A DNA stretch of 24,538 nucleotides from Hydrogenophaga sp. (GTDB taxonomy: Bacteria; Pseudomonadota; Gammaproteobacteria; Burkholderiales; Burkholderiaceae_C), in assembly GCA_011390855.1 (NCBI GenBank), contig JAABRN010000137.1, forward strand, positions 1-24,538. Direction: 5' to 3'. Below, piece after piece: positions 1 through 6,366 of the stretch. Within the stretch, counting starts at the first letter, position 1; every line of letters starts with the position of its first letter. A model generated the notes under the pieces. The model was given only the letters and a program-made list of their open reading frames with translations. It made no database searches and had not been told where the DNA came from. The translations under genes were made by a program, and so were the position numbers.

Positions 1-1
1 T

Positions 2-1159
2 GCCGGCCGCTCTGGCATTGACCTGATCACCAAATTTGACGCGACCGCTTTCGCGTGCAAGATTGCGGGTGAGGTCAAAGGCTTCGATCTCGATGCATAC
101 ATCGGGACGAAAGAGGCCAGGACGATGGACACTTTCATCCACTATGGCATCGCGGCCGCCCACCAGGCTGTGATGGACGCTGGCTTGCCGGTAGGTGAGG
201 CGCTGGACGAAGAGCTGGCCAACCGCATTGGATGCATCATCGGATCCGGTATCGGGGGTCTCCCCCTGATCGAAGAAACCCATGCAGAGCTGGTCGGTCG
301 GGGTCCAAGGCGCATTTCGCCATTCTTTGTGCCTGCTTCCATCATCAACATGATTGCCGGTCATGTATCGATGCGTTTCGGCTTCAAGGGCCCCAACCTG
401 GCGGTGGTCACGGCCTGCACCACGGGTCTGCATTGCATTGGTGAAGCGGCTCGCAAGATCGAATATGGCGATGCGGATGTGATTGTGGCGGGCGGGGCCG
501 AGGCGACGGTCTCGCCACTGGGTGTGGGCGGCTTTGCCGCGATGCGTGCACTGTCCACCCGCAACGACGACCCCGCGACGGCTTCACGGCCATGGGACAA
601 AGACCGAGATGGCTTTGTGCTGGGTGAGGGCGCAGGTATTCTGGTGCTTGAAGAGTACGAGCATGCCAAGGCCCGAGGCGCAAAGATTTACGCCGAACTC
701 TCCGGTTATGGCATGAGTGCGGACGCAGGGCACATGACGGCTCCCAGCATGGACGGGCCAAGGCGAGCCATGGTCAACGCTTTGCGCAATGCTGGAGTCA
801 ATGCCGATGAGGTGCACTACCTGAATGCGCATGGCACATCCACTCCCTTGGGCGATGTGAACGAGACCTTTGCCATCAAGGCTGCCTTGGGTGAGCATGC
901 AAAAAGCACGGTGGTGAACTCCACCAAATCCATGACAGGACACTTGCTTGGAGGTGCCGGCGGCATTGAAAGTGTGTTCACCGTGTTGGCTGTTCATCAT
1001 CAGAAGAGTCCGCCCACCATGAACATTTTCAATCAGGATCCGGAATGCGATCTTGACTACTGTGCCAACGTGGCCCGAGACATGAAGATCGATGTCGCCA
1101 TGAAGAACAATTTCGGGTTCGGCGGGACCAACGGCACGCTGGTGTTCAAGCGCGTTTGA
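2..1159 (+). CDS. fabF: 3-oxoacyl-[ACP] synthase II (FabF), 5'-truncated by the window edge
   Basis: This is the elongating condensing enzyme of type II fatty-acid synthesis; it joins malonyl-ACP to acyl-ACP in the cytoplasm. The reading frame is open from base 2 and the encoded segment before the first ATG (125) is already typical FabF sequence, so the true start lies outside the window. The thiolase-fold Cys-His-His triad is complete: the nucleophilic Cys in the VTACTTG motif at 416-418, His in [11 protein letters not shown] at 830-832, and His in [14 protein letters not shown] at 941-943. The C-terminal [10 protein letters not shown] glycine-rich motif is intact. The gene ends 33 bases before a small membrane-protein gene and the sigma-E operon. 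FabB is the alternative, but the [10 protein letters not shown] context favours FabF. Confidence 0.96.
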   Translation, partial: AGRSGIDLITKFDATAFACKIAGEVKGFDLDAYIGTKEARTMDTFIHYGIAAAHQAVMDAGLPVGEALDEELANRIGCIIGSGIGGLPLIEETHAELVGRGPRRISPFFVPASIINMIAGHVSMRFGFKGPNLAVVTACTTGLHCIGEAARKIEYGDADVIVAGGAEATVSPLGVGGFAAMRALSTRNDDPATASRPWDKDRDGFVLGEGAGILVLEEYEHAKARGAKIYAELSGYGMSADAGHMTAPSMDGPRRAMVNALRNAGVNADEVHYLNAHGTSTPLGDVNETFAIKAALGEHAKSTVVNSTKSMTGHLLGGAGGIESVFTVLAVHHQKSPPTMNIFNQDPECDLDYCANVARDMKIDVAMKNNFGFGGTNGTLVFKRV

Positions 1160-1192
1160 TTCTGATCCCGCTCAGCTCCTTTACATCCGGAT

Positions 1193-1663
1193 ATGCGCAG
1201 CGCCCCATCGGTGGTCTACCCCGTGGGGCGCTGTTTCTTTCACGGTTGTTTGCTGCTCGCCTTGTGTGCACTGGGCTTAGCCGTCTTGATCGGGTGGGCC
1301 TTGAGCGCCTCGGGCCGGTTTTTTGGCGAATCATTCTGGGTGGGGCTGGGTCTGTGGGTGCTTTGGTCGGCAGGTGTCTTCAAGGTCTGGTGGTGCACGC
1401 CAATGGGCGCACTTCAATGGGATTCGCTTGCCACTCCTCAGGACGAAACACTCCGCGGTGGGGTGTGGCTTTGGCATGCAAAGAAAACAGTCGATGCTGC
1501 GCCATTGCATTCCATCGAATGCGTGTTGGACTGCCAAAACTGGATGTTGCTTCGCTTGTTGCGGCCAGCGCGGGTGGCAAACTGGGTCTGGGTGGAACGC
1601 GGTCGCGCTCCTGCACTCTGGGGCGACATGAGGCGCGCCTTGATGGCGACCCGAGTTCGCTAG
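1193..1663 (+). CDS. Small Trp-rich two-helix membrane protein of unknown function (possibly YgfX-like)
   Basis: A 156-residue protein I cannot assign firmly. Two hydrophobic segments (about residues 14-37 and 44-67) form a probable helical hairpin, followed by a soluble, tryptophan- and arginine-rich tail. This size and layout (short N-terminus, two membrane helices, cytosolic tail) recall the YgfX/CptA inner-membrane family, but I see no diagnostic motif, so that is only a suggestion. It starts 33 bases after fabF and ends 63 bases before rpoE on the same strand, so it may be cotranscribed with either. No clear ribosome binding site precedes the ATG. Another frame (1156-1737) is also open here, but this frame has the hydrophobic pattern expected of a real protein and fits between its neighbours. 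Confidence 0.6.
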   Translation: MRSAPSVVYPVGRCFFHGCLLLALCALGLAVLIGWALSASGRFFGESFWVGLGLWVLWSAGVFKVWWCTPMGALQWDSLATPQDETLRGGVWLWHAKKTVDAAPLHSIECVLDCQNWMLLRLLRPARVANWVWVERGRAPALWGDMRRALMATRVR

Positions 1664-1726
1664 CGCGCATGGTGAATGGCCGCTCTGGGCGGTGTGTGCA
1701 GGCTTCTGGGTTATATTTCCGCGCGC

Positions 1727-2368
1727 ATGACATCTGAAGAACACAACGCTCCGCCGCCACCAGACAGCGATGTCATGTTGGTGCAACGCACCTTAGGCGG
1801 GGAGCCACGGGCGTTTGAACTGCTGGTGATCAAATACCAGCGCCGTGTCGAGCGCCTGATCGGGCGCATGGTGAGGGACTCCGACCTGGTTCAGGACATT
1901 GCCCAGGAAACGTTCATTCGCGCATACAGGGCGCTTGGTCAGTTTCGTGGCGATGCGCAGTTTTATACCTGGCTCTATCGGATTGCCGTCAATACGGCCA
2001 AGAAGCAGCTCATGGAGCTCAAGCGCGACCCCCTGGTTTTTCAGTACCAGATGAAATCTGGCGACGACGATGAAACTTCCGGCTCGGAACGCGAACTAAA
2101 TCCGAGTGTGGCCGACACTGAAACACCTGAGGCGGTGTTGGCCAGCAAGGAAATTGCTCAGGCGGTCAATGCCGCCATGGATGCTTTGCCTGAAGAGCTG
2201 CGCAACGCCATCGCGTTGCGTGAAATTGAAGGCTTGAGTTACGAAGAAATCGCACAGGCGCTCGACTGTCCTATCGGTACCGTGCGTTCGAGGATCTTTC
2301 GGGCACGAGAAGCGATTTCGAACCGCATCAAGCCCATGCTGGAACGTCAGACCGGCAAACGCTGGTAG
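1727..2368 (+). CDS. rpoE: RNA polymerase ECF sigma factor RpoE (sigma-E/AlgU type)
   Basis: This extracytoplasmic-stress sigma factor directs RNA polymerase to envelope-stress promoters and is held inactive by RseA. The 213-residue product has the sigma-70 region 2 signature at about residues 26-95 (with DIAQETFIRAYRAL and FYTWLYRIAVNTAKK) and region 4 at about 142-195 (LPEELRNAIALREIEGLSYEEIAQ, then the recognition helix GTVRSRIFRAREA). The acidic linker between them (about 101-135) is longer than in E. coli RpoE. I place the start at ATG 1727: the frame is open back to 1676, but the extra residues have no sigma-factor character. There is no Shine-Dalgarno sequence, and a TATATT hexamer sits at 1712-1717, so a leaderless or nearly leaderless mRNA is possible. 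rseA and rseB follow on the same strand. Confidence 0.95.
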   Translation: MTSEEHNAPPPPDSDVMLVQRTLGGEPRAFELLVIKYQRRVERLIGRMVRDSDLVQDIAQETFIRAYRALGQFRGDAQFYTWLYRIAVNTAKKQLMELKRDPLVFQYQMKSGDDDETSGSERELNPSVADTETPEAVLASKEIAQAVNAAMDALPEELRNAIALREIEGLSYEEIAQALDCPIGTVRSRIFRAREAISNRIKPMLERQTGKRW

Positions 2369-2418
2369 GGTTTGGAAGGTATCAGCCCCCGCTGTGTCGG
2401 GTGAACGGGATGTGAGAA

Positions 2419-3162
2419 ATGAAAGCTTCAAAAGAACCATTGAATGACACTGGCTTTGCGCCGCAGGTGTCGCAGAATCCTGAATCAACCCATGTGGATC
2501 CTGAAGAGAGCGAGTTCGTGAGAGCTTGCTCGGCTCTCATGGATGAGCCCATCAGTGATCATGAATGGGACGCGTTGTGGGAAAGCTCACTTCGTCGTTC
2601 ATCCACGCTTGAGGATTGGAACGCTTATCAAATCGTGGGAGATGCGTTGAGGGGCAACGCGCCCCTCGTCGCGGTCACACCGCCTTCGGCCTTTCTGGCC
2701 AATTTTCAGGCCCGCATGGATCTGGAGTCGTCTGCTGTTCTTCGCAAACCCGTGGGTGATACGCAGGGAGTCCTGGCTTCGCCATCCCTTGCGGATGGGC
2801 GCCGCGTGCCAGCAGCCAACGACGCGATCTTTCGCTGGAAAATGCTGGCGATGGTGGCCTCCGTTTCGGCCGTCATGGCTGTGAGTTGGGGCGTACTGGG
2901 AACTGTCGGCGGTGACGGCGCTTTGCAGACGGCCCCCGAGCTGGCTCAGGTTGCTCCCACTGCCCCTTCCTCTGTGGTCGCTGTTGCCGAACCCGATAGC
3001 GTCAACTCTTCCATCGTCGTCAATACCGGGCAGGGTCCGTTGCTCCGTGATGCGAGGCTGGAGGCGCTGCTGGCCGAGCATCGACAGTACGGCGGTTTGT
3101 CGGCGTTGCAGAAGCCCGCCGGCTTCCTGCGCAATGCCACCTATGACACACCCGATCGCTGA
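2419..3162 (+). CDS. rseA: Anti-sigma-E factor RseA (MucA-like)
   Basis: A single-pass inner-membrane protein of 247 residues that sequesters RpoE until regulated proteolysis releases it. The N-terminal anti-sigma domain includes a SALMDEPISDHEWDALWE stretch (about residues 38-55), the equivalent of the SALMDGE motif of RseA. One transmembrane helix lies at about residues 138-160, preceded by basic residues, which places the C-terminal ~85 residues in the periplasm where RseB would bind. About 30 residues precede the usual family N-terminus, so initiation further in is possible, but 2419 is the first ATG after rpoE (50-base gap). The stop is eight bases before the chosen rseB start. Confidence 0.88.
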   Translation: MKASKEPLNDTGFAPQVSQNPESTHVDPEESEFVRACSALMDEPISDHEWDALWESSLRRSSTLEDWNAYQIVGDALRGNAPLVAVTPPSAFLANFQARMDLESSAVLRKPVGDTQGVLASPSLADGRRVPAANDAIFRWKMLAMVASVSAVMAVSWGVLGTVGGDGALQTAPELAQVAPTAPSSVVAVAEPDSVNSSIVVNTGQGPLLRDARLEALLAEHRQYGGLSALQKPAGFLRNATYDTPDR

Positions 3163-3169
3163 TCCCGAC

Positions 3170-4246
3170 ATGACAGCCCTTTGTTCAAGCCACCTCCGCG
3201 GTCTCGTTTTTCACTCAAGGCCCAGTCGAATTCAGCTTTCTTGCTGGATCAAACGGGTGGGGATGGGATGTCTTGTTGTCTTGGGCATGTCCACGGCTGG
3301 CTGGTCATCTGCTCAATCGGTGACGCCGAATGCAGGTACCGAGCGGACGGTGACCGAGTGGTTGACCCGCATGCACGACGCATCTCGTCGGCGGGCGTAC
3401 ATCGGGACCCTCGTGGTGTCGGCTGGTTCGTCCATGTCTGCCTCACGTATCTGGCATGTTTGCGACGGCGATCAGCAAATGGAGCGTGTCGACACGCTCA
3501 CAGGTGCGCCGCGCACAACGGTTCGGCACAACAACGAAGTCATCACGTTTGCGCCGGACTCAAAAATGGCATGGGTGGAGAAACGCGAGTCGCTGGGGCT
3601 TTTTCCGGACCTTTTGCGTACCCCTGACAATGTGATTCCAGACCACTACACCGTCAAAGCCAATGGGCTGGAGCGGGTGGCGGGACACAAGGCCGATGTG
3701 CTGGAAATTCGACCTCGCGACAATCTGCGTTTTGGGTACAGGATCTGGTTGGAGAAGGAGACCGGGCTTGTGGTCAAGCTGCAGACCCTGGATGGCCAGG
3801 GACAGGTGCTCGAACAGGTGGCCTTCACCGAACTCAAGTTGGACGCGCCGGTCAGCATGGACAAGCTTTCCAAGCTGATGAAAGGGACACAAGGCTACGA
3901 AGTGCACCGCCCGGTTCTCAGGAAGACCACTCCGGAAGCCGAAGGCTGGCGTTTGAAAGGGCCCATCCCCGGCTTTCAGTCAATGAGCTGTCACACCCGC
4001 GAGAGTGTTCAAGCTTCGGGTGTGGCCAGCCATCCCATGCAGTGGGTTTTTTCCGACGGCTTGGCATCGGTCTCGCTGTTTGTGGAACCCTACAACGAGC
4101 AACAGCATCTCGAAGAGAAGGCCACCGTCATTGGCGCCACGCACTCGCTCACCCGCCGTCTGGGCCAACACTGGGTGACGGCCTTGGGTGAAGTGCCGCA
4201 TTCCACGCTGCTTCTGTTTGCCAGGTCGCTGGAATACACCCGTTGA
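3170..4246 (+). CDS. rseB: Periplasmic sigma-E regulatory protein RseB (MucB)
   Basis: RseB binds the periplasmic part of RseA and shields it from DegS-type proteolysis until lipopolysaccharide or lipoprotein signals displace it. The 358-residue product carries a signal peptide: a basic WIKR stretch, then a hydrophobic core and a likely SSA|Q cleavage near residue 48. Two regions follow: a lipoprotein-carrier-like N-domain (about 55-235, with RRAYIGTLVVSAG and FGYRIWLEKETGLVVKLQ) and a C-domain (about 250-358). The frame is open back to 2912, but that part overlaps rseA and looks non-coding. ATG 3170 starts just after the rseA stop; ATG 3263 would give a shorter signal peptide and is a fair alternative. 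Confidence 0.92.
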   Translation: MTALCSSHLRGLVFHSRPSRIQLSCWIKRVGMGCLVVLGMSTAGWSSAQSVTPNAGTERTVTEWLTRMHDASRRRAYIGTLVVSAGSSMSASRIWHVCDGDQQMERVDTLTGAPRTTVRHNNEVITFAPDSKMAWVEKRESLGLFPDLLRTPDNVIPDHYTVKANGLERVAGHKADVLEIRPRDNLRFGYRIWLEKETGLVVKLQTLDGQGQVLEQVAFTELKLDAPVSMDKLSKLMKGTQGYEVHRPVLRKTTPEAEGWRLKGPIPGFQSMSCHTRESVQASGVASHPMQWVFSDGLASVSLFVEPYNEQQHLEEKATVIGATHSLTRRLGQHWVTALGEVPHSTLLLFARSLEYTR

Positions 4247-4346
4247 CCCAGGATTCCCGAACGTCCGGGCTGCTGCGGGTCGTGGTTGCAGGTCCGGGCC
4301 TATGCTCGCATCATTTTTTCATTGCATCGATTGTGTGAGGTTACCG

Positions 4347-5849
4347 ATGAATCTGATTTCTGAGAATCGCCACGTTTCTGTGCGAAAGCTGCTTCTGCCA
4401 GCTGCTCTGTTGACCCTCTCTGCGGCGTCGGCGCTTCTGCCCTCCCACGCGATGGCTCAATCCGTACCCGCGGCGCCTGCTCTGGTGCAAGGACTGCCTG
4501 ACTTCACTGGACTGGTGGATCTGGTGGGGCCTTCGGTTGTCAATATCCGCACGCTCGAGCGTGCCGTGCCCAGCACAGGTGCTGGTCCTGGCGCCGATGA
4601 ACAGATGTTGGAGTTTTTCCGTCGATTCGGTATTCCCGTACCTCCTGGAATCACGCCACGTGGACCGCGGCAAGAGCAGCAGCCCAACGGAGAAGCACAA
4701 CCGCGGGGCGTTGGATCCGGTTTCATTCTGAGCTCCGATGGCCTGATCATGACCAATGCCCATGTGGTGGATGGGGCAGACGAATTGCTGGTGACCCTGC
4801 CAGACAAGCGCGAATTCAAGGGCAAGATCGTCGGCACTGATCGTCGAACTGACGTGGCGGTGGTGAAAATCGAAGCGACCGGATTGCCGCCAGTGAAGAT
4901 TGGCGACATCAACCGCTTGCGCGTGGGTGAGTGGGTGATGGCCATTGGATCCCCCTTTGGCCTGGAAAACTCGGTCACCGCGGGGATCGTGAGCGCTAAA
5001 AAGCGAGACACCGGAGATTTTCTCCCCTTCATTCAAACGGATGTGGCCATCAACCCAGGCAATTCGGGCGGCCCCTTGATCAACATGCGCGGCGAGGTGG
5101 TCGGCATCAACAGTCAGATCTATTCGCGCTCGGGTGGTTTCCAGGGTATCTCTTTTGCGATACCCATCGACGAAGCGGTCAGCGTGTCCGAGCAGTTGCG
5201 GACCACAGGAAAGGTGACCCGTGGCCGTATCGGTGTTCGAATCGATCAGGTCAGCAAGGAAGTGGCTGAGTCCATCGGGTTGGGTCGGCCGAGGGGTGCT
5301 TTGGTGCGTGGGGTGGAGCCTGATTCACCTGCTTCGCAGGCCGGTGTGGAGCCGGGCGACATCATCATCGAGTTTGACGGCAAGGAAATCGAGCGCTCCG
5401 TGGATCTGCCCCGCATGGTGGGAGCAACCCCACCGGGCAACCGGAGCCGCATCACGGTGTTTCGCCGGGGCAGTCAGCAAAAACTGACGGTGACGGTGGC
5501 TGAGTTGGAACCCGAACGGACACAAGCGCTTGCCGAGGCTCCTCAGGCACCTGCGCCGTCGGCTTCGACAGTGGGTGATTCTCTGGGTCTTACCCTGGTG
5601 GAGCTCACTGATGCGCAGAAGAAAGAGCTGAAACTGCAGGGCGGCGTTCGCGTTGCCAAGGCTGATGGGGTTGCAGCGCGAGCTGGTCTGAGAGAGGACG
5701 ATGTGATCCTGGCGATCGCCAACAAGGAAACGAACAACCTGAAGGAGATGGAGGCAGCGATGGCAGGTCTGAACAAATCCCGGCCTGTCAACGTGCTGTT
5801 CAGGCGTGGTGAATGGGCCCAGTACGCGGTGATTCGCCCTCAGCCCTGA
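4347..5849 (+). CDS. mucD: Periplasmic Do-family serine protease (DegP/DegQ/MucD)
   Basis: A 500-residue HtrA-family protease/chaperone that degrades misfolded envelope proteins and is a typical sigma-E target. A signal peptide ends near residue 38 (SHAMAQS). The trypsin-like domain carries the full triad: His139 (TNAHVV), Asp169 (RRTDVAVVK) and Ser240 (NPGNSGGPL). Two PDZ domains follow at about 292-388 (RGRIGVRI to VTVAELE) and 412-500 (SLGLTLVEL to the end). ATG 4347 is preceded by a GTGAGG ribosome binding site six bases upstream and starts a clean signal peptide. The frame is open back to 4188, but that overlaps rseB. Position after rpoE-rseA-rseB matches the MucD arrangement. The symbol could equally be degP or degQ. 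Confidence 0.95.
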   Translation: MNLISENRHVSVRKLLLPAALLTLSAASALLPSHAMAQSVPAAPALVQGLPDFTGLVDLVGPSVVNIRTLERAVPSTGAGPGADEQMLEFFRRFGIPVPPGITPRGPRQEQQPNGEAQPRGVGSGFILSSDGLIMTNAHVVDGADELLVTLPDKREFKGKIVGTDRRTDVAVVKIEATGLPPVKIGDINRLRVGEWVMAIGSPFGLENSVTAGIVSAKKRDTGDFLPFIQTDVAINPGNSGGPLINMRGEVVGINSQIYSRSGGFQGISFAIPIDEAVSVSEQLRTTGKVTRGRIGVRIDQVSKEVAESIGLGRPRGALVRGVEPDSPASQAGVEPGDIIIEFDGKEIERSVDLPRMVGATPPGNRSRITVFRRGSQQKLTVTVAELEPERTQALAEAPQAPAPSASTVGDSLGLTLVELTDAQKKELKLQGGVRVAKADGVAARAGLREDDVILAIANKETNNLKEMEAAMAGLNKSRPVNVLFRRGEWAQYAVIRPQP

Positions 5850-5860
5850 AAACCGATCTG

Positions 5861-5881
5861 TGGGGACCAGTCAAGTCCCCA
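5861..5881 (+). terminator. Hairpin downstream of mucD, lacking a U tract
   Basis: TGGGGAC (5861-5867) and GTCCCCA (5875-5881) form a perfect 7-bp stem with a seven-base loop, 12 bases after the mucD stop. No run of T follows, so it is a poor intrinsic terminator; it could protect the 3' end of the sigma-E operon mRNA or assist Rho-dependent ending. Confidence 0.35.
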
Positions 5882-5950
5882 GATAATGAGGGGGAATCTG
5901 GCCAAGCCAAGGTGGCTTGCACGCCACAAGTTCGCCACCCTTCAAACCGT

Positions 5951-5979
5951 TTGCCTGGACGTCCGATCACGTTTATAAG
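5951..5979 (+). promoter_or_regulatory. Candidate sigma-70 promoter upstream of lepA
   Basis: TTGCCT (5951-5956) and TATAAG (5974-5979) are separated by 17 bases, a good match to the housekeeping promoter pattern. The predicted transcription start (about 5986) falls on a perfect inverted repeat, GATTG-CAAA-CAATC (5985-5998), which could be an operator or a 5'-end hairpin. It would transcribe the 27-codon ORF and possibly lepA if the later terminators are read through. Confidence 0.4.
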
Positions 5980-6076
5980 TTAGTGATTGCAAACAATCTC
6001 TCTTGTGCATTGACCGAATTCGATAAAATCGAGCTCTCAGTGCGCTGATTCAGGTCAAACGAAAGGAGCGAAGTTC

Positions 6077-6160
6077 ATGATGCGGAAAGGTGCTTTGCCC
6101 CGCTGTGGACATCCTGCTGCGTTTCTGATTCAAAATACCGTTCTGTTGATAAGCTGTTGA
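6077..6160 (+). CDS. Possible 27-residue small protein or leader peptide
   Basis: A very short ORF with tandem ATG codons (6077 and 6080) preceded by AAAGGAG at 6063-6069, one of the clearest ribosome binding sites in the window. The product begins MMRKGALPRCGH, has a moderately hydrophobic second half and two cysteines. It ends within the tandem repeat at 6143-6164. I recognise no family. Support is the ribosome binding site and a promoter-like sequence about 100 bases upstream; conservation is unknown, so it may be fortuitous. Confidence 0.25.
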   Translation: MMRKGALPRCGHPAAFLIQNTVLLISC

Positions 6161-6164
6161 TAAA
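6143..6164. repeat. Tandem 11-base direct repeat
   Basis: CTGTTGATAAG (6143-6153) is followed immediately by CTGTTGATAAA (6154-6164), with a partial third copy CTGTTGTAG at 6169-6177. The one-turn spacing would put equivalent bases on the same face of DNA, so a binding-site array is possible. The region is AT-rich compared with its surroundings. Confidence 0.6.
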
Positions 6165-6210
6165 AACGCTGTTGTAGCCCTGCGACAAGCGTTGGCAGGT
6201 GGTTGGAGGG

Positions 6211-6238
6211 TTTGCTTTCCTGGCTTTTTGCCTACAAT
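6211..6238 (+). promoter_or_regulatory. Candidate promoter (TACAAT) just upstream of the lepA-proximal terminators
   Basis: A TACAAT -10 hexamer lies at 6233-6238. The best -35-like sequence is TTGCTT at 6212-6217, which leaves a short 15-base spacer, so the match is only moderate. The predicted start near 6245 gives a transcript that meets a strong terminator after about 65 bases. Confidence 0.35.
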
Positions 6239-6244
6239 GAAACC

Positions 6245-6309
6245 CCAACTATCGCAGTTGCCATTGATTGTTGGTTATGGGCGCGTCAGCAGTTGACGCG
6301 CCCTTTTTT
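6245..6309 (+). ncRNA. Candidate ~65-nt small RNA, or lepA leader RNA
   Basis: The interval runs from the predicted start of the TACAAT promoter to the U tract of a strong intrinsic terminator. It can fold as a small 5' hairpin (CAACT 6246-6250 with AGTTG 6256-6260), a U/G-rich single-stranded stretch (about 6263-6278), and the terminator stem, which is the usual layout of a Hfq-type small RNA. CAACT could instead pair with the second AGTTG (6291-6295) inside the terminator, so it could also be an attenuating lepA leader. I do not recognise a known RNA family. Confidence 0.35.
6279..6309 (+). terminator. Strong intrinsic terminator upstream of lepA
   Basis: GGGCGCGTCA (6279-6288) pairs perfectly over 10 bp with TGACGCGCCC (6294-6303) around a five-base loop, followed by six T residues (6304-6309). 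It sits 58 bases before the lepA start codon, in the sense orientation. Confidence 0.85.
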
Positions 6310-6344
6310 ATGGCTGTCCGCCCTGCGCAGGACGGCCATTTTCT
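6310..6344 (+). terminator. Second hairpin/terminator directly before lepA
   Basis: ATGGCTGTCC (6310-6319) pairs with GGACGGCCAT (6330-6339), 10 bp with one G-U wobble, followed by TTTCT. It starts at the base after the first terminator's T run and ends 27 bases before the lepA start. The U tract is weak, so it may be a back-up terminator or a leader element. Confidence 0.55.
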
Positions 6345-6366
6345 ATGTGTCTGAGCTGATTTTTTG

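Larger units (their letters stand above)
5850..6366. other. 517-base intergenic region between mucD and lepA
   Basis: No long protein gene is visible on either strand. The region holds, in order: a GC-rich hairpin after mucD, a sigma-70-like promoter, a possible 27-codon ORF with a good ribosome binding site, an 11-base tandem repeat, a second -10 element, and two intrinsic-terminator-like hairpins just before lepA. These are listed separately. Some relatives, as I recall, carry a glutaredoxin-like gene here; nothing resembling one remains. Confidence 0.8.

Noticed and set aside
1156..1737. An alternative 193-codon frame over the small membrane-protein gene
   Set aside because: It overlaps both the fabF stop and the rpoE start and lacks the coherent hydrophobic pattern of the chosen frame; it looks like a shadow frame of GC-rich DNA.
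2912..3169. An upstream extension of the rseB reading frame
   Set aside because: It lies within rseA in another frame and encodes an Arg/Pro/Leu-rich sequence with no signal-peptide logic; the start at 3170 follows the rseA stop and leads into a signal peptide.
6238..6297. A 19-codon ORF (starting MKPQLSQLPL) that ends inside the first lepA-proximal terminator, as a possible lepA leader peptide
   Set aside because: Its ATG overlaps the TACAAT -10 box, so it would not be in the transcript from that promoter, and it has no ribosome binding site or clear run of control codons.
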